From Alteromonas sp. KUL106 (GTDB lineage: Bacteria; Pseudomonadota; Gammaproteobacteria; Enterobacterales; Alteromonadaceae), in the NCBI RefSeq assembly GCF_009811415.1, contig NZ_BLIG01000039.1, positions 45,458 to 109,457 on the forward strand: a stretch of DNA of 64,000 bases. Direction: 5' to 3'. The notes under the pieces were generated by a model. It searched no databases, was not told the DNA's origin, and saw only the letters and a program-made list of their open reading frames with translations. Shown here in pieces: positions 38,141 through 48,346 of the stretch. Every line of letters begins with the position of its first letter. The stretch's first letter is position 1. Made by a program: the position numbers and the translations under genes.

Positions 38141-38734
38141 CTATTCAGACGGTGCCTCATTTAACACCTTAAGCGGCGAGTCTGACGCGATACTCTCTGC
38201 CATACTTTCAAACGTATCAACATTGGGCAAATCGCTCAATGATGCCATTGAAAAGTAGTCTAGAAAGCCTTTGGTGGTAGCGTAAAGTGCAGGTCGTCCC
38301 GGCACTTCTTTGTGGCCTACTACCTTTATCCAGTCTCGTTCTGTGAGTGTCTTTATAATATTGCTACTTACCGCCACACCTCTTACCTGCTCAATTTCTC
38401 CACGGGTAATTGGCTGACGATAGGCAATGAGCGCAAGCGTCTCGAGCATTGCTCTGGAGTACTTTGGCGCGTTTTCTTGCCATAATTTACTTAACCACGG
38501 GCTCAGTGCATCTAAGGACTGGAAGCGATAGCCGCTTGCTACTTCTACCAGCTGAATGCCTCTAGGTTGATAGTCTAGCTTGAGCTCCTTTATTACCTTA
38601 CTCAAGGTGCTATCAGCCACGGTAAACTCATTGAGAACCGTTTCTTTTAATTGCTGCTTTGAAATGGGCTTTTCAGCAACAAATATTGCAGCCTCAACCA
38701 ACTGCTTTAGCTGCGCCGTGTTAATTCTCTTCAT
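38141..38734 (-). CDS. scpB: Segregation and condensation protein B
   Basis: A 197-residue winged-helix protein of the SMC-ScpAB-type chromosome organising complex: VEAAIFVAEKPISKQQLKETV, LETLALIAYRQPITRGEIEQVRGVAVSSNIIKTL and VVGHKEVPGRPALYATTKGFLDYF. Its start overlaps the 3' end of scpA by 14 bp, so the two are translationally coupled. In gammaproteobacteria with MukBEF the role is less clear. Confidence 0.95.
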   Translation of the reverse strand: MKRINTAQLKQLVEAAIFVAEKPISKQQLKETVLNEFTVADSTLSKVIKELKLDYQPRGIQLVEVASGYRFQSLDALSPWLSKLWQENAPKYSRAMLETLALIAYRQPITRGEIEQVRGVAVSSNIIKTLTERDWIKVVGHKEVPGRPALYATTKGFLDYFSMASLSDLPNVDTFESMAESIASDSPLKVLNEAPSE

Positions 38735-39584
38735 GTGAACCTAATTTTACATGAATTTTTGCATAAGGGCCTGCCTGAATGCATAAAATTAGTTGTTCTT
38801 TTACTAATTCTAAAATAGCCAAAAAACTAACCACTACGCCAGCTTTCCCTTCATCAACAGTAAATAGCCGTTCAAGCGGCGTATATTGTGAAGTGTTAAG
38901 CATGGATAAGATAAGTGACATGCGTTCTCGCGTGCTTAGCGCTTCTCTTTCGATGGTATGGTGTTCAAACGCCTCTGCGCGTTTCATCGCAGCACTAAAT
39001 GCGAGGACTATTTCGGCTAAAGAAACGTCGGGCTCTATTCGAATAGGCGCGACGCTCTCACTCACCTCTACATGAGCGTTAAAAATATCTCTTTCAAGGC
39101 GTGGTTGCGTATCTAGATCTTCTGCTGCCTGCTTTACCAATTCGTATTCTTTCAAACGCCTGATAAGTTCAGCGCGAGGATCGTCTTCTTCCTCATTATC
39201 ATCACTGCGCTTCGGTAATAAATGACGAGATTTAATCTCAGCCAGTATTGCGGCCATTAACAAATACTCGGCTGCCAACTCCAATTTAAGCGCCATCATG
39301 GTATCGACATACTCCATATACTGTTTAGTGACAGTGGCAATGGGCAATGTTGTGATATCAAATTTTTGCTTGCGGATTAAATACAACAGTAAATCTAGCG
39401 GGCCTTCAAAGGTTTCAAGAATGACCTCGAGCGCATCAGGAGGAATGAAGAGATCTTCTGGTTTTTTAATGAGCGCTTCACCATTGATAAAAGCGAGCGG
39501 TAGCGGTTGCTGAACTGGCGCCGCAAGCCCCTCCTTAATAGGGGGGGCATTATCTCTATTCTCTTCTTTGACAAGTTCTGACAC
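38721..39584 (-). CDS. scpA: Segregation and condensation protein A (kleisin)
   Basis: A 287-residue kleisin. After an acidic linker of about 50 residues comes FEGPLDLLLYLIRKQKFDITTLPIATVTKQYMEYV (Smc-neck binding), then AAEYLLMAAILAEIKSRHLLP and the C-terminal winged helix (VVSFLAILELVKEQLILCIQ). It joins SMC heads with ScpB. The upstream extension is longer than in many homologues, so the start could be internal, but an in-frame alternative with a better ribosome site was not seen. Confidence 0.93.
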   Translation of the reverse strand: MSELVKEENRDNAPPIKEGLAAPVQQPLPLAFINGEALIKKPEDLFIPPDALEVILETFEGPLDLLLYLIRKQKFDITTLPIATVTKQYMEYVDTMMALKLELAAEYLLMAAILAEIKSRHLLPKRSDDNEEEDDPRAELIRRLKEYELVKQAAEDLDTQPRLERDIFNAHVEVSESVAPIRIEPDVSLAEIVLAFSAAMKRAEAFEHHTIEREALSTRERMSLILSMLNTSQYTPLERLFTVDEGKAGVVVSFLAILELVKEQLILCIQAGPYAKIHVKLGSHEEN

Positions 39585-39695
39585 AGTTCCACAACCGATT
39601 TCAAACGCTTTCGCAGCGATTATTAATGATTTTAATGATTATGCGCTCGCGCTGCATACTCGTCTTTCTTTTTTCAAAAAGCGTTCAAACAACCG

Positions 39696-40316
39696 TTATT
39701 CAAACGGAGATGGGTCACCGGTGCCATGACGTAAAATAACAGGCGTATCTTCTGATAAATCAATCACGGTTGTGGGATGCTCACCAATGTAACCGCCATG
39801 AATGATCAGCCCAACTTGCTTTTCTAAGTTGTCTCGAATGATATCTGGGTCTGATTCAGCCATGGTGTTGCCCGGTAGTATCAAAGAAGTCGACATCAAA
39901 GGTTCACCCAGTTCTTCTAATAATGCTAGCGCGATTGCATTGTCTGGCACACGGATCCCGATGGTTTTGCGTTTAGGGTTCTGCAAGCGTTTAGGCACTT
40001 CCCGTGTTGCTTTCAATACGAATGTATAGTGCCCCGGTGTATTGTTCTTAATCTGCCTAAACGCAGTGTTATCGACCTTGGCATAAATGGATAGCTCGGA
40101 CATGTCGCGACACATCAAAGTGAAATTATGGTCTTTATCTATCTGACGAATGCGGCAAAGCTGCTCTAAGGCTTTTTTATCTTCCATTTGACAGCCTATG
40201 GCGTAGCCTGAATCCGTCGGGTAAACGACAACCGCACCCTCGCGAATTAACTCGCACGCTTGGCTTATCAGGCGTTTTTGCGGGTTATCTGGGTGTACAT
40301 AGAAAAATTGACTCAT
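39696..40316 (-). CDS. yciO: YciO/Sua5/YrdC family protein
   Basis: A 206-residue YrdC-fold protein: PDNPQKRLISQACELIREGAVVVYPTDSGYAIGC, IDKDHNFTLMCRDMSELSIYAKVDN, GHYTFVLKATREVPKRL and TIGIRVPDNAIALALLEELGEPLMSTSL. Sua5/TsaC relatives make threonylcarbamoyl-AMP for tRNA t6A; YciO is a paralogue with weak or different activity. The position between rnm and scpA near trp matches the E. coli yciO neighbourhood. Confidence 0.92.
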   Translation of the reverse strand: MSQFFYVHPDNPQKRLISQACELIREGAVVVYPTDSGYAIGCQMEDKKALEQLCRIRQIDKDHNFTLMCRDMSELSIYAKVDNTAFRQIKNNTPGHYTFVLKATREVPKRLQNPKRKTIGIRVPDNAIALALLEELGEPLMSTSLILPGNTMAESDPDIIRDNLEKQVGLIIHGGYIGEHPTTVIDLSEDTPVILRHGTGDPSPFE

Positions 40317-40453
40317 CGTTACTTCCTTTTCTGAAAAACGCTCGTCAGCGCTTCTCGTTGTTGTCTGTCTGGACCGCCTTTCGCTGACATGTGGTTGTTT
40401 TATTGGCCCACTGATTTCAACGCACTACCACCATCTAACTATAGATTTGCTCT

Positions 40454-41320
40454 TCATTCACTTTCAACCCTCCTAAGCTGATGCCAGTCGTGCCATACAG
40501 GTGTTAGCTGACTGCTGATCCCAAGGTTTTTACCTAATTCTGTCCAGCGAGACGGAAAATGAAAATCGGAACCCGCAGAAGCCAGTAAATTATGAGTCAG
40601 TGTGATCTCGTTGATAAGCTCTTGCTTTGTCTTGTTTATGCCGGGGAAGGCTGTTTCCATGGCATCACCACCAGAATGGGCGAACTGCGCGACCAACCGC
40701 CTTAACCATTTAGCCGTCATATCATAATGTGCAGGGTGCGCCAGCACTGCTTGTCCACCGGCGTCGTGGATCCATTCAACGGCACTTTCTATACTTGGCC
40801 ACTCGGCTTTTACCGCCGCCCGTTTGCCTTTGCCTAAATATTTTTTAAATGCAGCTTGCATGGTGGGCACACCATAATTATTGACTAATACCCGAGCAAA
40901 GTGTGCACGGGTAACTTGCCCCACGCCAGCTAGCGCTTTCGCTCGCATCAATACACCTGAAAATCCGCACTTTTCGAGTTTATCAGCAATTTTTTCAGCG
41001 CGCGCTTCGCGTATTTCTGCCTGACCATTTAAATGAGATAAAAACCTCGGACATTGCCTGTCTACATTTAAACCTACGATATGAATATCAAAACCATGCC
41101 AAGTAGTCGAAATTTCAACACCATCAATAATGGTTAAGGGCCGCTTTTGCTTAGCTTGTGTCGCATGAGCTTCTTCCAAACCAGCAACGGTGTCATGGTC
41201 TGTCAGCGCAAGCACGTCCACCTGCATAGTGTGAGCACGAAGAATTAATTCTTCTGGTGTCAGGTGACCGTCTGAATATTTTGTATGGCTATGTAGATCT
41301 ATTTTCAATGTAATATGCAA
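40454..41320 (-). CDS. rnm: PHP-domain 5'-3' exoribonuclease RNase AM
   Basis: A 288-residue PHP-family phosphoesterase (formerly YciV/TrpH). Metal-binding motifs: DLHSHTKYSDG, LALTDHDTVAGL, GVEIST and the late AGSDFHFPSRW; AVLAHPAHYD supplies another His. E. coli Rnm hydrolyses 3',5'-bisnucleotides and trims 5' ends of 5S and other rRNAs. It is divergent from the trp operon, as in E. coli. Confidence 0.93.
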   Translation of the reverse strand: MHITLKIDLHSHTKYSDGHLTPEELILRAHTMQVDVLALTDHDTVAGLEEAHATQAKQKRPLTIIDGVEISTTWHGFDIHIVGLNVDRQCPRFLSHLNGQAEIREARAEKIADKLEKCGFSGVLMRAKALAGVGQVTRAHFARVLVNNYGVPTMQAAFKKYLGKGKRAAVKAEWPSIESAVEWIHDAGGQAVLAHPAHYDMTAKWLRRLVAQFAHSGGDAMETAFPGINKTKQELINEITLTHNLLASAGSDFHFPSRWTELGKNLGISSQLTPVWHDWHQLRRVESE

Positions 41321-41345
41321 ATTTTAGGTTGACACGAAAGGCAAT

Positions 41346-41379
41346 TTGTTTTCTTCTATACGCACAAAGTATACGTACT
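41346..41379 (+). promoter_or_regulatory. Candidate trp promoter and TrpR-like operator
   Basis: TTGTTT, 17 bp, then GTATAC could serve as -35/-10. The -10 overlaps AGTA-TACG-TACT at 41368-41379, a short inverted repeat related to TrpR operator half-sites (GTACTAG). Alternatively TTGACA at 41329 may be the -35, but its spacing to a TATA-like -10 is poor. Confidence 0.35.
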
Positions 41380-41425
41380 AACGGCTTCAAATCCTATTGA
41401 AGTTTGAAAAAACAACGAGTAATTC

Positions 41426-41491
41426 ATGCATTCTTTCTACAATTACACAGCGATGACTGTTGCAGCTTGGTGGTGGCACTCCCTAATATGA
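41426..41491 (+). CDS. trpL: trp operon leader peptide
   Basis: A 21-residue ORF (MHSFYNYTAMTVAAWWWHSL then I) with three consecutive Trp codons at positions 15-17, followed shortly by a terminator hairpin ahead of trpE. This is the layout of a translation-coupled tryptophan attenuator: ribosome stalling at the Trp codons when charged tRNA-Trp is scarce favours an antiterminator. ACGAGT before the start can act as a weak ribosome site. Confidence 0.92.
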   Translation: MHSFYNYTAMTVAAWWWHSLI

Positions 41492-41558
41492 CGGGCGGTG
41501 TGCACAGTAGTGCGTGAATGAAAACACATAAAGGCCCGTTTACACGGGCCTTTTTTTT
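41491..41558 (+). promoter_or_regulatory. trp attenuator: antiterminator segment and terminator
   Basis: The terminator is AAAGGCCCGT / ACGGGCCTTT (41530-41539 and 41544-41553) with a 4-nt loop and a T-run. ACGGGC at 41491-41496, just after the leader stop codon, can pair with GCCCGT of the terminator's left arm and so form the competing antiterminator. Confidence 0.85.
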
Positions 41559-41586
41559 ATCTTTTTGCAATTGGAGAGTAGCAAAA

Positions 41587-43275
41587 ATGAGTTTAGCGGA
41601 ACTGGGCACGGTCCCAGGTAAGGTAGAGACAATTGAGCAAGTGGGTCATTATGTTGACGATCCTCTTGCCGCGTTTGCCCACCTTTGTGGTAACACGAGT
41701 AATGCGCTTCTTTTAGAATCAGCTGAAATCGATTCTAAAGACGATTTGCAAAGCTTACTCATGGTTGATGCAGCCTTACGCATGGAATGCAGAGGCAGCC
41801 GTGTGGAAGTAAGCGCGTTAACGAAAAATGGGGCTTCAGTATTGCCTCTATTCGCCACACATGCCCCTGAGGGCCTCAACGTTATTGATAGGACAGACAC
41901 TTCTATCGTTCTTCTTTGCGATGAAGCAAACAGCGAACTGGACGAGGATAGTCGACTAAAAGCAGCGAGCGTTATGGACGCACTGCGTATCGTTATCAAT
42001 AAGATCACTCCCATTCGCCAACACCCTCATGCCATTTTTCTTGGCGGTGTTTTCGCCTACGACATGCTAGCGGGCTTTGAAAAATTACCAGATGTTGCTG
42101 AAGGTGAAAACGACTGTCCAGACTTTGTCTTCTATTTAGCAGAAACGTTGATTACGGTTGACCATCAAACTCGCGAAACCCATCTTATCGGCAGCGTATT
42201 TAGCGGTGAAGATGTAGCACAGCAATATTTTGCCATTGCGCAGCGATTGGAAGCCATTCATCAACTTCTTCACGAGATGCCGGCTACGCCGATTTTGATA
42301 GGCAATGAGACCCTATCGTCTTACACGCTAGATGGACAGACACTCGGATTAGAAGCAGCTGTGCAAAATGGACAGACACTCCCTTCATTCGAGGCAAGCG
42401 TAGATATCAGTGACGAGCAATTTTGTCATCATGTTCTCGACTTAAAACAACACATTTTAGCCGGCGATATTTTTCAGGTCGTGCCCTCACGCACATTCTC
42501 TCTCCCCTGCCCATCGCCACTACTTGCTTACGCTAAGCTAAAAGAGTCCAATCCGAGCCCTTACATGTTCTTCATGAAAGATATCGCTTTTAGTATATTT
42601 GGCGCCTCACCCGAGTCGGCACTTAAATACGAAAGAGAGAGCAATCAGGTAGAGATTTATCCCATCGCCGGTACTCGTCCCCGCGGTAAGCGCCCCGATG
42701 GTAGTATCGATAGAGACTTAGATAGCCGCATTGAACTTAACCTTCGTGAAGATGTTAAAGAGAAGTCAGAACACATTATGCTGGTAGACTTAGCACGAAA
42801 TGATGTAGCCAAAGTTAGCCGACCTGGGACCCGCTATGTGAAAGACCTGCTTAAAGTCGACCGTTATTCACACGTGATGCATTTAGTTTCTCGCGTGGTT
42901 GGCCAGCTTCGCGACGATTTAGACCCTTTACACGCTTATCAGGCCTGCATGAATATGGGTACATTGGTTGGCGCACCTAAGGTAAGCGCAGCCACACTCA
43001 TTCGAGAAGTCGAGAAAAAACGCCGCGGGAGTTACGGTGGCGCCGTGGGGTATTTAAACGGCCAAGGCGACATGGATACCTGTATTGTTATTCGCTCTGC
43101 TTTTGTTAAAAACGGCACGGCTCACATTCAAGCCGGTGCTGGGGTAGTCTACGACTCTATTCCTCAAGCCGAAGCTGATGAGACGCGAGCCAAAGCACAG
43201 GCGGTGATTGGCGCAGTTAAAGCTGCGCTACAGGAAGAGATTGATGCAGCGTTAGGTAAAGGAGGCAACGCATGA
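41587..43275 (+). CDS. trpE: Anthranilate synthase component I
   Basis: A 562-residue chorismate-utilising enzyme making anthranilate with TrpG. It begins with the tryptophan feedback region ([18 protein letters not shown]) and has the catalytic domain with [72 protein letters not shown] and GAGVVYDS. The start is the ATG at 41587 (TTGGAGAG upstream); the longer frame from 41518 would cross the attenuator. It is about 40 residues longer than E. coli TrpE. Much of that lies in a linker around residues 240-275 that holds two GGACAGACACT copies; a third copy is at 41891. Its stop overlaps trpG by 4 bp. Confidence 0.97.
   Translation: MSLAELGTVPGKVETIEQVGHYVDDPLAAFAHLCGNTSNALLLESAEIDSKDDLQSLLMVDAALRMECRGSRVEVSALTKNGASVLPLFATHAPEGLNVIDRTDTSIVLLCDEANSELDEDSRLKAASVMDALRIVINKITPIRQHPHAIFLGGVFAYDMLAGFEKLPDVAEGENDCPDFVFYLAETLITVDHQTRETHLIGSVFSGEDVAQQYFAIAQRLEAIHQLLHEMPATPILIGNETLSSYTLDGQTLGLEAAVQNGQTLPSFEASVDISDEQFCHHVLDLKQHILAGDIFQVVPSRTFSLPCPSPLLAYAKLKESNPSPYMFFMKDIAFSIFGASPESALKYERESNQVEIYPIAGTRPRGKRPDGSIDRDLDSRIELNLREDVKEKSEHIMLVDLARNDVAKVSRPGTRYVKDLLKVDRYSHVMHLVSRVVGQLRDDLDPLHAYQACMNMGTLVGAPKVSAATLIREVEKKRRGSYGGAVGYLNGQGDMDTCIVIRSAFVKNGTAHIQAGAGVVYDSIPQAEADETRAKAQAVIGAVKAALQEEIDAALGKGGNA
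41891..41901 (+). repeat. GGACAGACACT copy inside trpE (N-terminal domain)
   Basis: Exact copy on the coding strand. It encodes the end of Arg then Thr-Asp-Thr (residues 103-105) in [13 protein letters not shown], a poorly conserved stretch of the regulatory domain. Confidence 0.85.
42332..42381 (+). repeat. Direct pair of ATGGACAGACACTC inside trpE linker
   Basis: The 14-mer ATGGACAGACACTC occurs at 42332-42345 and 42368-42381, exactly 36 bp (12 codons) apart, both in the same frame (Gly-Gln-Thr-Leu at residues 250-253 and 262-265). The 36-bp step is close to the 39-40 bp step of the intergenic array at 6.2 kb. Confidence 0.9.
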
Positions 43276-43904
43276 ACCAACAAGTTACCACTTTATTCTT
43301 GCTCGATAACGTAGATTCGTTTACCTATAACCTTGTTGATGAGCTGCGTACGTTAGACTTAGACATTAAAGTCTATCGCAACACCGTGTCGGCTGAACTG
43401 CTTTTTAGCAAAATGCAGGAGCAAGCCGCAAAAGGCCCCGTGCTATTAATGCTTTCACCGGGTCCTGGCGCGCCAAGTGAGGCTGGCTGCATGCCGGCTC
43501 TACTCAAAAGGGTAAGCGGTGTATTTCCTGTAATTGGGATTTGCTTAGGGCACCAAGCTATTGTGGAACATTACGGCGGCACGGTAGGTAGGGCGAGCCA
43601 AGTAATGCACGGTAAATCATCGGCCATCACGCACTCAGAAGAAGATATGTTTGAAGGTCTTCAGCAACCTTTGCATGTTGCCCGCTACCACTCACTGGTC
43701 GCCCATGAGCTTCCCGATAGTCTTACCGTTTGTGCATCGACGATAAACGATGACGGTAGCGAAGTGGTAATGGCAGTTTACAATAATGAAGACCGCATGC
43801 TTGGCTTCCAATTTCACCCCGAGTCCATTTTAACAGCCCATGGTAGTTTGCTGTTGAAACAAAGTATTGACTATTTAACGTTACAGGGAGCTAACCATGC
43901 TTAA
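43272..43904 (+). CDS. trpG: Anthranilate synthase component II (glutamine amidotransferase)
   Basis: A 210-residue class I glutamine amidotransferase: [31 protein letters not shown], the nucleophile Cys in [17 protein letters not shown], and the HPESI triad His/Glu. It supplies ammonia to TrpE. It is a stand-alone protein here, not fused to TrpD as in E. coli. ATGA overlap with trpE and an 8-bp overlap with trpD show tight coupling. Confidence 0.97.
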   Translation: MNQQVTTLFLLDNVDSFTYNLVDELRTLDLDIKVYRNTVSAELLFSKMQEQAAKGPVLLMLSPGPGAPSEAGCMPALLKRVSGVFPVIGICLGHQAIVEHYGGTVGRASQVMHGKSSAITHSEEDMFEGLQQPLHVARYHSLVAHELPDSLTVCASTINDDGSEVVMAVYNNEDRMLGFQFHPESILTAHGSLLLKQSIDYLTLQGANHA

Positions 43905-44928
43905 CGCAGGCCCTCTACTTGAACAAATAATGCTTGGAGAATCGCTGTCGCAGACCGAAGCGTACAGCTTGTTCAACAGCATTATGCACGGCGAGCAAAG
44001 TGAAGTGATGATTGCCGCTGTGCTGACGGCGCTTAAGATGAAGAAAGAGTCGCCAGGAGAAATTGCCGGTGCGGCAAGCGCCATGGTGGCCAATGCACTC
44101 CCCTTTCCGACTCCATCATATGAGTTTGCTGATATTGTTGGCACCGGCGGTGACGGACATAACACTATCAATATTTCCAGTGCTGCAGGGGTAGTAGCAG
44201 CGTCTTGTGGCGTGAAGGTAGCGAAACATGGAAACAGAAGTGTTTCGAGCAAGTCTGGCTCAGCGGATTTGTTTCGACAATTTGGCCTCAATCTGGAAAT
44301 TAGCCCGGAAACGTCTCGGAAATGTCTAGATGAAGCAAATTTCACATTTCTTTTTGCACCGGTCTATCACTCAGGCATGCGCCACGCAGCCCCCGTGCGC
44401 GCTGCGATGAAGACAAGGACTCTATTTAATATTCTAGGACCACTAGCAAACCCTGCGGGTCCAACTCACGGCGTTTTCGGCGTATACTCTCCGGAATTGT
44501 TAGAACCCTATGCTAAAACGCTAATGTTACTTGGGCAACATCGCGCGATGATTGTCCATGGTGATGGACTAGATGAATTGGCCCTTCATGGTGAATCCAT
44601 CATTTACGATCTGGAACATGGCGATATTCGTAAGCTTTCGGTAACTGCACAAGACTTCGGTTTACCCTACTATCCGCTATCGGCAATTGAGGGCGGCGAG
44701 CCAGAAGAAAACAAACGGTTTGTTGAGGCCGCGCTTAGAGGTGAAGGTAAAGAAGCCCACCGCGCAGCCATTGCAATGAATTGTGGTGCACTGTTGAAAG
44801 TAACAGGCAAAGCCAACACCTTTAAAGAAGGGGCTGAAATGGCAATGAATGCCATGGCAGAAGGGTTACCCATGGAATTGTTGTCAAAGGTCGCGAAAAT
44901 CACTCAGGAGGTAAGCACGAATGGCTAA
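43897..44928 (+). CDS. trpD: Anthranilate phosphoribosyltransferase
   Basis: A 343-residue enzyme joining PRPP to anthranilate. Motifs: [23 protein letters not shown] (PRPP loop), [36 protein letters not shown] and [21 protein letters not shown] lies six bases before the ATG. The length is that of a monofunctional TrpD. It overlaps trpCF by 8 bp. Confidence 0.97.
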   Translation: MLNAGPLLEQIMLGESLSQTEAYSLFNSIMHGEQSEVMIAAVLTALKMKKESPGEIAGAASAMVANALPFPTPSYEFADIVGTGGDGHNTINISSAAGVVAASCGVKVAKHGNRSVSSKSGSADLFRQFGLNLEISPETSRKCLDEANFTFLFAPVYHSGMRHAAPVRAAMKTRTLFNILGPLANPAGPTHGVFGVYSPELLEPYAKTLMLLGQHRAMIVHGDGLDELALHGESIIYDLEHGDIRKLSVTAQDFGLPYYPLSAIEGGEPEENKRFVEAALRGEGKEAHRAAIAMNCGALLKVTGKANTFKEGAEMAMNAMAEGLPMELLSKVAKITQEVSTNG

Positions 44929-46330
44929 TGTGCTTGAGAAAATTGTTGCAGACAAACGAGAAGAGGTTGCGGCGCGTAAGCAGGCGCTGCCGCTAGACAG
45001 TTTTAAAGATAACTTGACGCCATCAGAAAAAAGTTTGTTTGATGCGCTAAATGAGCCCAATGCTGGCTTTATCTTTGAATGTAAAAAGGCATCACCCTCC
45101 AAGGGACTTATCCGAGAGAACTTTGATTTAGACGAGATTCTATCTGCTTACACGCCCTACGCAGCGGGTATCTCGGTCCTGACAGACGAAAAATATTTCC
45201 AAGGTAAATTTGAATACCTTGCTTATGTAACAGAACGGGTTTCTCAGCCAGTTCTTAACAAAGATTTCTTCGTCGATACTTATCAAGTGTATTTGGCACG
45301 TCATTATAACGCCGACGCTGTTCTTTTAATGCTGAGCGTCTTAAGCGATGATGAATATCGCGAGCTTGCAAGCGTGGCAAATTCACTCTCGTTAGACATT
45401 CTTACCGAAGTCAGTAACGAAGAAGAAATGGAGCGAGCCATTGCACTTGAAGCCAATATCATCGGTATTAATAACCGCAATTTACGAGACCTCTCTACTG
45501 ACTTAGGAACTACAGAACGACTGGTACCTATGCTCGAAAAGGCTTCTCATCATTATGTGGTTATTTCGGAGTCAGGTATTTATACCCATCAAGATGTGCT
45601 GCGCTTAGCGCCAGTATCACAAGGTTTCCTGGTAGGTAGCGCCTTGATGGCTGAAGATGACTTGTCACGCGCGGTAAAAACGTTAGTGAATGGTGCAGTT
45701 AAAGTTTGTGGGCTGACCAGCGCCGAACAAGCACAAATGGCATTTGATAAAGGCGCCAGCTTTGGTGGGCTTATTTTCGCAGAAAAATCTCCGCGTTACG
45801 TGAGTGAAGCACAGGCATTGACCATAACGCAAAGCGTGAACGGTGCGTTTGTGGGAGTATTCGTCAATCACAACATTGATGAAGTAGCATCGCTTGCGGC
45901 CTCGCTAAACCTTTTTGCGGTGCAACTTCACGGAAACGAAGATGACGCCTATATTGCAGCGCTTGCCGCCAAGCTTCCAGATAATTGTGAAATTTGGAAG
46001 GCCGAAGGCGTAAAAGCAACCTCTACTGACGCACTACCAGAAACAGTGGACAGACACTTAAACAATAGCTTTATCAGCCGCGTTCTTTTGGATTGCCAAG
46101 TCGGCGATGCAAAAGGCGGTACAGGTGAATCTTTCAACTGGCAACTGATCAGAGACACTCAAACAAAAAATAAGTTAGTGCTTGCTGGCGGTATCAGCGC
46201 CGACAACGTTGCAAGCGCTATCGCAACAGGCTGTGGTGCGATTGACGTAAATTCAGGTGTTGAAATCGCGCCAGGCACAAAAAGCGAGAGCAAACTCGAC
46301 GCGCTCTTTGCTATTTGCCGCCGCTACTAA
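44921..46330 (+). CDS. trpCF: Bifunctional indole-3-glycerol phosphate synthase / phosphoribosylanthranilate isomerase
   Basis: A 469-residue fusion of two TIM barrels, as in E. coli TrpC (452-453). The TrpC half (1-255) has FECKKASPSKGLIRENFD, YAAGISVLTDEKYFQG, PVLNKDFFVD, IIGINNRNLRDLSTDL and VISESGIY. The TrpF half has VKVCGLTSAEQAQMAFDKGASFGGLIF, VQLHGNEDD, LLDCQVGDAKGGTGESFNW and VLAGGISADNV. A CAGGAGGT ribosome site precedes the ATG. One GGACAGACACT copy encodes Asp-Arg-His at 377-379 in the TrpF half. Confidence 0.97.
   Translation: MANVLEKIVADKREEVAARKQALPLDSFKDNLTPSEKSLFDALNEPNAGFIFECKKASPSKGLIRENFDLDEILSAYTPYAAGISVLTDEKYFQGKFEYLAYVTERVSQPVLNKDFFVDTYQVYLARHYNADAVLLMLSVLSDDEYRELASVANSLSLDILTEVSNEEEMERAIALEANIIGINNRNLRDLSTDLGTTERLVPMLEKASHHYVVISESGIYTHQDVLRLAPVSQGFLVGSALMAEDDLSRAVKTLVNGAVKVCGLTSAEQAQMAFDKGASFGGLIFAEKSPRYVSEAQALTITQSVNGAFVGVFVNHNIDEVASLAASLNLFAVQLHGNEDDAYIAALAAKLPDNCEIWKAEGVKATSTDALPETVDRHLNNSFISRVLLDCQVGDAKGGTGESFNWQLIRDTQTKNKLVLAGGISADNVASAIATGCGAIDVNSGVEIAPGTKSESKLDALFAICRRY
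46048..46058 (+). repeat. GGACAGACACT copy inside trpCF
   Basis: Exact copy on the coding strand in the extended form GTGGACAGACACTT. Encodes Asp-Arg-His (377-379) in ETVDRHLNN, a surface-type stretch of the TrpF barrel. Confidence 0.85.
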
Positions 46331-46351
46331 TTAAAAATACAGGACAACGTA

Positions 46352-47533
46352 ATGAACCAGTTAGATACAAAATTTGGCGAATTTGGTGGCATGTACGTGC
46401 CCGAATTGCTTATTCCAGCGTTGGATCAGTTGGAAAAAGCGTTCTTAGATGCCAAAGACGATCCAAGCTTTAACCAAGAATTTTTATCACTGCTAAAAGA
46501 TTATGCGGGTCGCCCAACGTCTATGACGTTGACCCGTAATCTGGTTAGCAACCCAAAAGTAAAGCTTTACCTCAAGCGCGAAGACTTACTTCACGGTGGT
46601 GCGCACAAAACTAACCAAGTACTTGGTCAGGCACTGTTGACCAAACGCATGGGTAAAAAAGAAGTGATTGCAGAAACCGGTGCGGGCCAGCACGGCGTTG
46701 CTACCGCGTTAGCCTGTGCATTACTTGGTCTAAAAGCGCGTATTTACATGGGAGCAAAGGACGTCGAACGTCAGGCGCCAAACGTATTTCGCATGAAGTT
46801 AATGGGAGCAGAAGTTATTCCTGTTAATGCAGGTTCAGGCACACTTAAAGATGCGGTGAACGAAGCTATGCGTGACTGGTCTGCTAACTACGACACTGCA
46901 CATTATCTTCTCGGTACAGCTGCGGGACCTCATCCATTCCCGACTATCGTTCGTGAATATCACCGTATGATCGGTGAAGAAACTCGCGCACAGATTATGG
47001 AAAAAGAAGGCCGTTTGCCAGACGCCGTGGTGGCTTGTGTAGGGGGTGGCTCAAATGCAATTGGTATGTTTGCAGACTTTATTGATGAACCTTCTGTGCG
47101 CCTAGTGGGCGTAGAGCCTGCGGGCAAAGGCGTTCACACTAAAGAGCACGGCGCTACAATTGTTACAGGCACGAAAGGGATCCTTCACGGCGCTTACACC
47201 TTTATAATGCAAAACAAAGAAGGTCAAATTGAAGAGAGCTACTCAGTATCAGCGGGCCTTGATTACCCTGCTGTTGGCCCTCAACATGCTTATTTGCACG
47301 ACATTGGCCGAGCGGAATATGTGGCTGCAACTGATGAAGAAGCGTTAAATGCGTTTCAGCTTCTGGCGAGAAAAGAGGGTATTATTCCGGCACTTGAATC
47401 ATCACATGCACTTGCTCACGCGCTAAACATGGCCGACGAGGCAGAAGAAGAGACGATTATCGTAGTGAACTTGTCAGGCCGTGGCGATAAAGACCTAGCG
47501 CACGTCATCAACATTTTAGGGGACGATTTATAA
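46352..47533 (+). CDS. trpB: Tryptophan synthase beta chain
   Basis: A 393-residue PLP enzyme that condenses indole and serine. It has the PLP lysine in [56 protein letters not shown] (phosphate loop) and [16 protein letters not shown]. The length fits the family. AGGACAAC precedes the ATG; its stop codon shares one base with the trpA start (TAATG). Confidence 0.98.
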   Translation: MNQLDTKFGEFGGMYVPELLIPALDQLEKAFLDAKDDPSFNQEFLSLLKDYAGRPTSMTLTRNLVSNPKVKLYLKREDLLHGGAHKTNQVLGQALLTKRMGKKEVIAETGAGQHGVATALACALLGLKARIYMGAKDVERQAPNVFRMKLMGAEVIPVNAGSGTLKDAVNEAMRDWSANYDTAHYLLGTAAGPHPFPTIVREYHRMIGEETRAQIMEKEGRLPDAVVACVGGGSNAIGMFADFIDEPSVRLVGVEPAGKGVHTKEHGATIVTGTKGILHGAYTFIMQNKEGQIEESYSVSAGLDYPAVGPQHAYLHDIGRAEYVAATDEEALNAFQLLARKEGIIPALESSHALAHALNMADEAEEETIIVVNLSGRGDKDLAHVINILGDDL

Positions 47534-48342
47534 TGGATAGATATGCACAAATGTTTGCAGGCCTTGATGACAAGAACCAAGGCGCATTCGTACCTTTTGT
47601 TATGGTGGGTGACCCTGATTTAGCACAATCTGAAGCTATTATTTGCCAGCTTGTTGAAAGCGGCGCTGATGCACTGGAGCTCGGAATTCCGTATTCAGAC
47701 CCAATTGCTGATGGGCCGACTATCCAAGCTTCAGCGATCCGTGCGTTAAAAAACAAAGTGACGGTTGCAGATTGCTTGAATGTGATTTCACGGGTTCGCG
47801 CAAAGTACCCTGACGTTCCTATTGGTTTGTTGCTCTACAGCAACTTAGTGATGGCCCAAGGTATTGAGAACTTTTACAGCAAAGCGCAAGCAGCGGGCGT
47901 CGACTCTATTTTGGTGGCAGACGTTCCAATTCGCGAAGCTGCGCCTTTTCAGAAAGCAGCCGATGCGACAGGCATCTCTCAAATACTGATTGCACCGCCA
48001 AATGCCACCGATGAAACCATGGAAAAAATTGGTGAATACAGCAAAGGTTATACTTATTTGCTTGGTCGCGCTGGCGTTACGGGTGCCGAAACCGCCGCAA
48101 ATATACCTGCGTCTGAGCTTATTGAACGTTTGAACAAGCATAAAGCAGCACCTGCACTGTTAGGTTTTGGTATTTCAACACCTGAACAAGTCAAATCAGC
48201 TATCGATGCCGGTGCGGCTGGCGCGATTTCAGGTTCAGCAACAGTCAATATTATCGCGGCAAATTTATCGGACAGTCACAAAATGCTAAGCGAGCTCGGC
48301 AGCTTCGTAGAAAGCATGAAAGCAGCAACGGCAAAAGGATAA
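47533..48342 (+). CDS. trpA: Tryptophan synthase alpha chain
   Basis: A 269-residue TIM barrel cleaving indole-3-glycerol phosphate and passing indole to TrpB. Catalytic Glu in [19 protein letters not shown], Asp in [14 protein letters not shown], then [24 protein letters not shown] and [27 protein letters not shown]. coli TrpA is 268 residues. It is the last biosynthetic gene of the operon; yciI follows after 4 bp. Confidence 0.98.
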   Translation: MDRYAQMFAGLDDKNQGAFVPFVMVGDPDLAQSEAIICQLVESGADALELGIPYSDPIADGPTIQASAIRALKNKVTVADCLNVISRVRAKYPDVPIGLLLYSNLVMAQGIENFYSKAQAAGVDSILVADVPIREAAPFQKAADATGISQILIAPPNATDETMEKIGEYSKGYTYLLGRAGVTGAETAANIPASELIERLNKHKAAPALLGFGISTPEQVKSAIDAGAAGAISGSATVNIIAANLSDSHKMLSELGSFVESMKAATAKG

Positions 48343-48346
48343 GCGC

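Noticed and set aside
41518..41586. N-terminal extension of trpE
   Set aside because: The extra 23 codons run through the attenuator terminator hairpin and T-run; the ATG at 41587 has a ribosome site and starts the family-like sequence.
48270..48280. GGACAGTCACA in trpA as a repeat copy
   Set aside because: Two mismatches to the core; too weak to count without a genome-wide matrix.
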